Below, one piece after another: positions 1-6,980 of a stretch of DNA of 21,450 bases (its first letter is position 1; the number at the start of each line of letters is the position of its first letter). The notes under the pieces were generated by a model. The model was not told where the DNA came from and did no database searches. It was given only the letters and a program-made list of their open reading frames with translations. Origin of the DNA: Oscillospiraceae bacterium (GTDB lineage: Bacteria > Bacillota > Clostridia > Oscillospirales > Oscillospiraceae). The stretch is from contig JAFZQQ010000224.1 in the NCBI GenBank assembly GCA_017620315.1, forward strand, positions 1-21,450, given 5' to 3'. The position numbers and the translations under genes are program-made.

Positions 1-2
1 CG

Positions 3-3000
3 CCTTTCAGGACCAGTTTTCCGATCTCGGGACCGATCAAGTCCGACTCCCCCAAGCTGAGCGTGAAGGGCTGCTCGCTGTATATGATAAATACAGTGAA
101 CGACGGCGAGACTGCCGCCGCTAAGGATTTCGTGCGTTCCTCGGGCACAGCCGCGGGCGGACTGGTCGGTCGCGCGGCAATGGCTGAGCTTGAAAACTGC
201 TTTGCCGCAACCGTCGTAAGGGGCAAATATTATGCCGGCGGACTTGTCGGCTCGGCCGATACTCTCAGCGCAACACGCTGCTACGCGGACTGCTACATCG
301 CCGCTGAGTCCGGCATCGGCGGACTTGCGGGATACATCAAAGCGGGAGGGGCCTTTACGACCTGTTACTCCGCCGGATTTATTCTCAACGAGGGGGTCGG
401 TGCTGCAAAGGCCGGAGGCTTTACACCGTCTGCCGCGTCTGTCAGTTACGGCTACAGTGTGTTCTGCTATGACGACGCCATCCATCTTACCGCAAAGCCT
501 CTGCCGAATGGAAGCACGGAGAACGTTCCAACGCCGATAGAAGGGCTTAAAAAGTATGCGCTTGTCGGCTCCGGTTCCGTTTCCGGCGGCTATTACGTCT
601 ATTCCGGCGTGGATCAGGAGGCCGGTGCCGTGAAGCTTTCCGGCGAGGAACTCGCCGGCATGTCCATCTCGGGCTTTGAAAAGGGGATTGCCGCGGCGAA
701 TAACTATTTGCTCACCGGCGGTCTTACGCTGACCGAGAATTACACCTATCCGAAGCTTTCCGGCCTGACCCATTACAATGATTTCTACGCAGTCGAGTCC
801 GAGGATGCCGCGAAAGTCTCGCTTTACCGCGTTGCGCTCAGAGGCGTGGATCCCATCACGGTTTCCGAGAGCATTCACCCCTACAGCAAGACCAATCTCG
901 GCGATTATGTTTACGCCAACTTCTACTCCGGCGTCGCGCGCAACGAGGTATTTGTTGGCTGGCTGGACGAGGACGGGCTTGCCGCGATCAAGGGGCTCAG
1001 CGCAAGCGGAAGGGCCGACCTGTGCAAGGAGCTTGACAAGCTGACGATTACCGACGCAAGCCTTGCAAACGGCGACGTGAAGACGGTATTCGGCACGGTT
1101 CTCGACTATGAATACGAAGACGGTCGGATGAAGATCAGCGTCAAGGACAAGAACATCGACGAGGATGATCCCAAGCTCTATGCGCTTTATCGTGAGATAA
1201 CGCCGTTTGAGGTCAATGTCCGCTTCATGAGCTTTGACCTTGACAGCTTTGTCGAGACCAAGGACGCCGATGGCAAGCCGACCAAGCTTTACCTTGACGT
1301 GACGGCGCAAAGGTATCTCGGCGGCTTCGCAATACGCCAGGATATCATTTACACCGTCAACCCGCTGATCGACGAGAACTACAAGACGGACACCCGCGTG
1401 GTAAAAAACATAAATGACATTGTCGGCAAACGTCAGGATACCGGCGAGAGCACGGGCTATGCCGTTGTTGACGCCGCGTGGCTCCTTGAGCAGTATTCTA
1501 CCACTCTCGGACAGGATCTGAGCAGGTTCAAGAGCGCGGCAGCATTTACGGAGTCCGAACTTGCCGATTACAAAAAGGTCGTGACCGTCGATCCCGGGCT
1601 CTACAACAATACAAGCAAGACTCTGACCGTGAAGCTCGACGAGCCGCGCACTTACGTCGTGCTCTGCGGCTCCGGCCTGATCGACGTGCCTGTGAAGATG
1701 ATTTTCACCGATTGCAAGGTCGAAGGCGGCGACAGGACGGGCGACAAGGCTCTGGTGCTCGACAAGAGCTTAAAGGATCCGTACAAGGAGCTCAGAGATA
1801 TCCTTAAAAACGAGAAGACCGAGTACAAGAAGGGCACTGACTTTACGGTCACATACTGGATGAAGCTCACGCCGAACGTGGTCATGTGGTCTGAGATACC
1901 TTCGTTCGAGAGCGAGGGCTTCAAGCTGGACAAGAATGATCCCGAGAAGATCAAGAACCAGCTTATCCTCAACGACAAGGATCATGTCACCGTATCGGGC
2001 AACGTGATGACCTATAAGTCCGAACTGGCGCCTGTCATCACCTATGACCGCATCTTCTTCGAACTGGCCTATGACCTCAACGGCGGCGTCTGCAATCAGT
2101 ATCTGAAGACGAGCGGCGGAGCGATAGTCACCGACGGCAGCGGAAAACCGATGTCGAACGCCGCGGCTCAGATCGACCCAATCGAGGATATGATAAGCGG
2201 ACAGAAGCTCAGCGAGTTCCTGCCGGTGAACGATGCGGATGCGGCGAAGCTCAGCGATCAGGCGAAGAAGTACGGATATATGTCACGTCCGGGCTACAAG
2301 CTTACGGGATGGAAGTTCTATAAGCTTGCCGACTACGGCAAGGGGAACGCCGAAGAGGTCTCGCGCGTGATCAACGAGAGCAACGGCTTGATAACCAAGG
2401 AATATCACATGCCGGCATACAGCGTGATCGCAGTTGCACAGTGGTCTGAGCATGTCGAAGCGCCCATACGCGTGGAGATCTATATTCAAAACGTGACCGA
2501 CAGCTGTAATGCCGCTGCCGCCGACAAGACATACTCTTTCTACACGGCCTATGAGCTGAGCAAGGAGAGCAACAACAGCGTTCCCACCGTTTCGACTTAC
2601 GCGGGCTACGATTATAATACTCTTTTGACTGAGGTGTACAAGAAAAAAACAAACAGCATTACGCTCGGCACTGACGACCGTGAGTATCTGCGCGACCCGA
2701 CAGAAAAAAAGAGCGTGAATGGAACCATCCTGAATCCGCAGATCATATTCAACAACGCCAAGACTACCGGAAGCTCGAACGGAACAAATGTGCCCTACAC
2801 GCTCGACACCACCGGCACCGCGGTGTTCAAGCTGTATTACGACAGGCAAAAGGATACTTTCATCTTTGAATCAGACTCCGGTATAGAGTCCGCCCGTGCA
2901 AAAAAACAGCATTTTGATCCGGGCAGCGGCAGCGGCTATGTGTGGGTAAGCGCTCCGTATGAAAAGAACGGTTCGTATTACTTTGACCGTGACTGGGACT

Positions 3001-5279
3001 GGGATGGCCCGGTATGGGGGCACTATGAGTATTCCGACCCGATGTACCTGCTCAAGGACGGGCTGATCGACGACTATTTTGAAAACAACGCCAGCGTTGA
3101 CCTGACCGACAAGAGCAACTATGAGCTCGCAACCGCGGGAAGGCTTGTCGACTCCAAATACACCTTTGTAAAGCGCGTCGATGAGCTTGGCGGGCATTAT
3201 TACGTCCCCTTCTATGACAGCGGAGATCTGATCGCGGCGGAAAACGGCAATTATAAAACGCGCATCGACGGCGTCGGTCTGACGCAGAACGGCGCGTCCA
3301 TCTCCGGACTGTACGAGCAGCCGCTTTCCCTCGCGTACGAGCTTGCCAAGGACGACCCGAACGACCACTCAAAGTGGGAGTGGCCCGGGAAGGGAGAAAA
3401 CGGCGAGTGGAATTGCGATTGGAAAGGCTATTATCTCAATAATAGCGGAGGTTATACTGAATTAGCAGGCGGCGGCTACATTTTCGAGTTTTTCAGCTAT
3501 TTCTATGTGGACAGGTGGATTGACTACAGCAGCTCGTGTGGGGCGTCCACAATAAAGTTCAAGGCCTTAAGTTCCGATGACGACATGACCGTAAAATATT
3601 ACCTTGAAACGGACGACGCTTCGGGAAACAGCACTTACGACACCAACCCTGCGTTTGTATGGAAGACGACGCGTGACGATTTTATACTTGATAACAAGTA
3701 TGACGGCTATACTGTCTGCGGTTACAAGAAGAATGGCGGCAGCTTCCAGTCTGCGTCTGCGGGGTATACGATTCAAAATGGGTGGGGGATATTTGTTGAG
3801 AAGAATAACAATCTCGAGATATTCTTCAAGCGCAACAGTTACACCGTCTATTACAATGACATCAGACAAAATCAAACAAAGACTTATCTCTACGGACGGA
3901 CGCTCAACTATTTGCCGGATATTAATACCGGGAACGAGAATGATTACCGCCCCGCGAGCATGAGCAGCGCATGCCACTTCCGTGGATGGTATACCGAGTC
4001 CAACGGCGGAGGGCAGAAGCTTGAGATCAAGAACGGAAAGGTCTGTGCGGTTTCCGTTGACGGTACCGAGACAGAGGTCACAATGCCCTCGAACAACCTG
4101 ACCGTATTTGCCCTCTGGACGACCGACGAGGTCGAGGTTCAGTTCTATAGCCGCGTTCCCGGTCTGTCGGGTGAGGCTCTGCTGCTGACGCAGGAGGAGC
4201 GCAACGCAGGAAAGGTCGTACCGACCGCCAAGGTGAATCTGTACGAGCAGATAGAGCAGGGCGTCTTTGCGGATATCTACTCCCGCTGGGCGGCAAAGGC
4301 AGGGTATAACGGCGAGACAATTACCGCCGACGGCAAAACGTACGAATTCAAGGGCTGGTACCGTACACCCGGAAACAGCGTGCCAGAAAGCGACAGCGCG
4401 CTCAAACAGAGGTTCTATGAGCAGGAGTATGTTACGACTCCGGGAACCTTTGTCCTTGCCGCAAAGTGGACACAGAAGACGGGCATGGCGTACTATAATG
4501 TGCGCTGCATACTGCTTGACGCAAACGGCAAGATCGTCGGGAAACCGGTAATACTCGAGAAGTACGATGAGGCGACGGTCGGCGAGCCTCTGAACGTCCC
4601 CGCGCCCAGCACCGTAAAGTATCCGCAGCTGGAAGGCTATTATCCGCTCAAGAGCTTTGCGTATATGGAAAAATTCGACCCGTCGGAGAACGACACAGTG
4701 GAGTTCTACTATCAGGTTGCGCAGAGCTGGCCCTACACGGTGCGGTACATTGCGAAGCTTGCCGGACTTCCGGGCTCGACGCAGAAATCGTTTGACATGA
4801 TCTTCATGGAGCAGACTCTAAGAACGAATAAAGAGGAGGCTCGTGTGCAGCCCGTAGACGTCGAAGGCTTTATCCTGACTCCCGACGACCAGGCTCAGCA
4901 GATGATCAAAAAGGACGCCGCAGAGGACAAGAAGGTCGCGACCTTCTACTACGTCATCGACATGGACAGCATTACGACCGCGACGGACGCAAGCTGGACG
5001 CAGGGGAGCCTGAATCTTCCGAAGCTTGTGACGATCAAAAACGGCACGGAGAACAAGCTCGAGAGCAAGACGGAGAACTATGAGGTCATCACCTTCTACA
5101 GTCTACAGGGCAGCGCGACGAGATTCGATAAGGTCTCCGATCTGCTCAATAAGGGCAAGGCCGGAGGGACAATGCTTGACGCGGGCAACTACAAGGTCAG
5201 CATTTCCATTGAGCTGTGGAACAGCGACGGCCAGCAGGTCATCATCTATACCGGCACCGCCGATCTTGAGGTCAAATGA
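3..5279 (+). CDS. Giant GLUG/InlB-repeat surface protein, 5' partial (putative pilus-associated adhesin)
   Basis: The frame is open from the window's first bases, so the N-terminus lies upstream; about 1,758 residues are visible. The protein begins with GLUG-type repeats (GGLVG/GGLAG at 156, 237 and 318, exactly 27 codons apart). A long beta-rich region follows, then InlB/Listeria-Bacteroides-type repeat units: YDLNGG...GYKLTGW...AVAQW (about 2055-2455), YTVYY...FRGWYTE...VFALW (about 3835-4125) and VQFYS...FKGWYRT...LAAKW (about 4130-4475). MucBP-like units end it (about 4485-4965). Such repeats are typical of secreted or surface adhesins of gut Firmicutes. The C-terminus is hydrophilic, with no LPXTG motif and no membrane anchor, so attachment must come from elsewhere. 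The next gene, a prepilin-like protein, starts 32 bases after the stop, which argues for one mRNA and a pilus-linked role (inference). No enzymatic domain was recognised. Confidence 0.85.
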   Translation, partial: PFRTSFPISGPIKSDSPKLSVKGCSLYMINTVNDGETAAAKDFVRSSGTAAGGLVGRAAMAELENCFAATVVRGKYYAGGLVGSADTLSATRCYADCYIAAESGIGGLAGYIKAGGAFTTCYSAGFILNEGVGAAKAGGFTPSAASVSYGYSVFCYDDAIHLTAKPLPNGSTENVPTPIEGLKKYALVGSGSVSGGYYVYSGVDQEAGAVKLSGEELAGMSISGFEKGIAAANNYLLTGGLTLTENYTYPKLSGLTHYNDFYAVESEDAAKVSLYRVALRGVDPITVSESIHPYSKTNLGDYVYANFYSGVARNEVFVGWLDEDGLAAIKGLSASGRADLCKELDKLTITDASLANGDVKTVFGTVLDYEYEDGRMKISVKDKNIDEDDPKLYALYREITPFEVNVRFMSFDLDSFVETKDADGKPTKLYLDVTAQRYLGGFAIRQDIIYTVNPLIDENYKTDTRVVKNINDIVGKRQDTGESTGYAVVDAAWLLEQYSTTLGQDLSRFKSAAAFTESELADYKKVVTVDPGLYNNTSKTLTVKLDEPRTYVVLCGSGLIDVPVKMIFTDCKVEGGDRTGDKALVLDKSLKDPYKELRDILKNEKTEYKKGTDFTVTYWMKLTPNVVMWSEIPSFESEGFKLDKNDPEKIKNQLILNDKDHVTVSGNVMTYKSELAPVITYDRIFFELAYDLNGGVCNQYLKTSGGAIVTDGSGKPMSNAAAQIDPIEDMISGQKLSEFLPVNDADAAKLSDQAKKYGYMSRPGYKLTGWKFYKLADYGKGNAEEVSRVINESNGLITKEYHMPAYSVIAVAQWSEHVEAPIRVEIYIQNVTDSCNAAAADKTYSFYTAYELSKESNNSVPTVSTYAGYDYNTLLTEVYKKKTNSITLGTDDREYLRDPTEKKSVNGTILNPQIIFNNAKTTGSSNGTNVPYTLDTTGTAVFKLYYDRQKDTFIFESDSGIESARAKKQHFDPGSGSGYVWVSAPYEKNGSYYFDRDWDWDGPVWGHYEYSDPMYLLKDGLIDDYFENNASVDLTDKSNYELATAGRLVDSKYTFVKRVDELGGHYYVPFYDSGDLIAAENGNYKTRIDGVGLTQNGASISGLYEQPLSLAYELAKDDPNDHSKWEWPGKGENGEWNCDWKGYYLNNSGGYTELAGGGYIFEFFSYFYVDRWIDYSSSCGASTIKFKALSSDDDMTVKYYLETDDASGNSTYDTNPAFVWKTTRDDFILDNKYDGYTVCGYKKNGGSFQSASAGYTIQNGWGIFVEKNNNLEIFFKRNSYTVYYNDIRQNQTKTYLYGRTLNYLPDINTGNENDYRPASMSSACHFRGWYTESNGGGQKLEIKNGKVCAVSVDGTETEVTMPSNNLTVFALWTTDEVEVQFYSRVPGLSGEALLLTQEERNAGKVVPTAKVNLYEQIEQGVFADIYSRWAAKAGYNGETITADGKTYEFKGWYRTPGNSVPESDSALKQRFYEQEYVTTPGTFVLAAKWTQKTGMAYYNVRCILLDANGKIVGKPVILEKYDEATVGEPLNVPAPSTVKYPQLEGYYPLKSFAYMEKFDPSENDTVEFYYQVAQSWPYTVRYIAKLAGLPGSTQKSFDMIFMEQTLRTNKEEARVQPVDVEGFILTPDDQAQQMIKKDAAEDKKVATFYYVIDMDSITTATDASWTQGSLNLPKLVTIKNGTENKLESKTENYEVITFYSLQGSATRFDKVSDLLNKGKAGGTMLDAGNYKVSISIELWNSDGQQVIIYTGTADLEVK
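156..398 (+). repeat. Three tandem GLUG-type repeats of 27 codons
   Basis: GGLVG, GGLVG and GGLAG cores begin at 156, 237 and 318, a strict 81-base spacing. Each is followed by a Cys-containing segment (NCF, RCY, TCY). A weaker fourth unit (AGGF near 411) may follow. The DNA of the units has diverged, so the repeat is conserved at protein level. GLUG repeats are known from surface and adhesin-like proteins. Confidence 0.75.
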
Positions 5280-5311
5280 GCGCGGGAGCTGAACGAACGG
5301 AGGAAACAGGC

Positions 5312-5998
5312 GTGAAGCGAGTCAGAGAAAAACTGAAAAGCAACTCGGGCCTTACCGCTATATTTGCGCTCGGCGCGTTTCTGTTCGCAACGCTTGTGAG
5401 CGTCGCAATTATCGACGCCGCGATGAACAACGCCAAACGCGTCGAGGGGCAGCTGAAGGAGCAGGCAAGCAACATGATCGTCACCTCCGGCGCCACGCTG
5501 CTGCGTCAGACGCTTGAGGATCAGAGCATTACGATCATTCAAAAGCTGTCGCCTGTCGATGAGAGCGTGGAGCTTGAAAGAACATACGGCGACGGCAGCA
5601 GCAGGGATCTCCTTACCCGCGCGCTCGCGGACGCCATTCTAGACTGGCGCTGTGGCGGCGGGGGCTTCCCCTGCGAGCTCTCGATGAAGGTGGACGGCGC
5701 GCCGGAGATGGATCTGACGGTCGTCGTGATGTACGACGGCTCCAGACTTTCGATGGCACTGAAGCCCGCCGATGAAGAGGCTGCAAAGACCGCGAAGCCG
5801 ATGACGCTTGTTTTTGATGGGGCGCAGATGCTTATCACCAAGACGCCGATCTATAAGATCGAATATGTGCAGATAGGCACGACCGAGAGCGGAGAGCCTA
5901 TCGTGATGGAGACCTATGTGCTTGATTACTGGGAGCAGACTTCAATGGTGGGTTTTTCCGCGGGCAGCGTTAGAGTTGAAGCAAAGGGGGCGGAGTGA
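5312..5998 (+). CDS. GspK/PilX-like minor prepilin lacking Glu+5
   Basis: Prepilin-like protein of 228 residues. I place the start at GTG 5312, because GGAGG at 5299-5303 lies 8 bases ahead. An ATG at 5276 overlaps the adhesin stop but has no comparable site. From the GTG the leader is MKRVREKLKSNSG, nearly the same as that of the next gene (MKRLIERLKSRSG). The predicted cleavage after Gly13 leaves LTAIF followed by a hydrophobic helix (about residues 15-37). Position +5 is Phe, not the usual Glu. Loss of Glu5 is characteristic of the GspK class of minor pseudopilins, which sit at the filament tip. The rest is a soluble beta-rich domain of about 190 residues that I do not recognise. It probably works with the next two minor pilins to prime the pilus and cap it with the upstream adhesin (inference). 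Confidence 0.75.
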   Translation: MKRVREKLKSNSGLTAIFALGAFLFATLVSVAIIDAAMNNAKRVEGQLKEQASNMIVTSGATLLRQTLEDQSITIIQKLSPVDESVELERTYGDGSSRDLLTRALADAILDWRCGGGGFPCELSMKVDGAPEMDLTVVVMYDGSRLSMALKPADEEAAKTAKPMTLVFDGAQMLITKTPIYKIEYVQIGTTESGEPIVMETYVLDYWEQTSMVGFSAGSVRVEAKGAE

Positions 5999-5999
5999 G

Positions 6000-6386
6000 A
6001 TGAAAAGGCTTATTGAGCGGCTCAAAAGCCGCAGCGGAGAATCCCTGACGGAGAGTCTTATCGCATTGGTCATCATTTCCTGCGCCTCGCTGCTGCTCGC
6101 GGGGGCCATTACCTCCGCGGCAAGACTTAACGATAAGCTCAACAACAAAACCGGAAGCGACGAGGGTAAGATCGTCACGTTTTCCCAATATCAGGGGGAG
6201 CCGGTGGAGGAGTTCAAAACGGTAACTCTCAAGGGCAGTGTTTTGGGCAGCACGCTGGACAGTGACAGCCGCCCGACTGACGGCGTGATCGTGCTGGGGT
6301 ATAAAAGCGAAAGCGGAGCGGAGCTTTCATACACGGTGACGCTGTACAAGGATAAGGGGGATATGATGTACTATGAAAAGAATTAG
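6000..6386 (+). CDS. Small minor prepilin (type IV pilin-like)
   Basis: Protein of 128 residues. The start is ATG 6000, one base after the previous stop and preceded by a GGGGGCGGAG ribosome site within the previous gene's end. A longer in-frame start at 5916 would bury the leader inside an unrelated sequence. The leader MKRLIERLKSRSG is followed by ESLTE and a hydrophobic helix (about residues 16-37), so Glu is at mature position 5, as required for pilin assembly. Mature position 1 is Glu rather than the common Phe/Met, which is unusual. The mature part is only about 115 residues and ends at MMYYEKN; it has one Cys, inside the helix. The gene overlaps the next by 14 bases. It is likely a pseudopilin of the tip-priming complex (PilV/PilU or GspI/J type); the exact subfamily cannot be assigned. 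Confidence 0.8.
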   Translation: MKRLIERLKSRSGESLTESLIALVIISCASLLLAGAITSAARLNDKLNNKTGSDEGKIVTFSQYQGEPVEEFKTVTLKGSVLGSTLDSDSRPTDGVIVLGYKSESGAELSYTVTLYKDKGDMMYYEKN

Positions 6387-6933
6387 CGTCATATCCCGCA
6401 CCGGCCGCAAGCTGAAAGCGCAGGGCGGATTCACAATGGTCGAGCTGCTTGTTACGGTTATCCTTATCACCATTGTGGGCGGAGTGATCACTGCGACCGT
6501 CAATATAGCGACACAGTCGCTCAAGAACGGCTCGCAGGAGTCCGACGCGCAGCTTTTGTGTTCCGCGCTTTCGGTTTTTATGCAGGACGAGCTGACCTAT
6601 GCGGGGAAGGTGAACGCAACAAGCGGCAAGACGGTGGAGTTTACCGACAACGCAAGGGGGCTTGGCAAAAAGTGCTCTTTCAGAACGAACGGCGACGGGC
6701 ATCTGGTCATGACTTATTATAAATCGGGTACGATAGAAGAGTACGACCCTGTCGGAGCGGGCGACTATGGCGGTAAAACTGCGCATAAAAGCTTTCGCGC
6801 CGTGCAGGAAGTCACGATAGAGGGCAAGCTGCTAAAGGTCTACGTCGCCGTGATCGACGCGAACAGCGGTATCGAAATAGCTGAGAATACCTTCTATGTC
6901 AAACCGGTTGCTCCGGGCTCAAATGTAAAGTAA
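6373..6933 (+). CDS. Minor prepilin with classical N-methylation motif
   Basis: Protein of 186 residues. ATG 6373 lies 14 bases inside the end of the previous gene, so the two are probably translationally coupled. The 19-residue basic leader ends in QGG. Cleavage after Gly19 gives FTMVE, the classical type IV prepilin motif with Glu24 at mature position 5, then a hydrophobic helix (about residues 24-46). A globular domain of about 140 residues follows, ending in KPVAPGSNVK. It is larger than the preceding pilin and resembles PulG/PilW/GspJ-type minor pilins in layout. PilD, encoded downstream at 16588, would process it. It is the last of three consecutive minor pilins after the giant repeat protein. 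Confidence 0.85.
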   Translation: MKRISVISRTGRKLKAQGGFTMVELLVTVILITIVGGVITATVNIATQSLKNGSQESDAQLLCSALSVFMQDELTYAGKVNATSGKTVEFTDNARGLGKKCSFRTNGDGHLVMTYYKSGTIEEYDPVGAGDYGGKTAHKSFRAVQEVTIEGKLLKVYVAVIDANSGIEIAENTFYVKPVAPGSNVK

Positions 6934-6980
6934 GGAAACTTTGCAGGACGCGCATTCTATGGATCTGTGAGGATGGTTTT

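Noticed and set aside
5200..5279. Sortase (LPXTG) anchor at the end of the giant repeat protein
   Set aside because: The C-terminus is hydrophilic, with no LPXTG-like motif, hydrophobic helix or basic tail.
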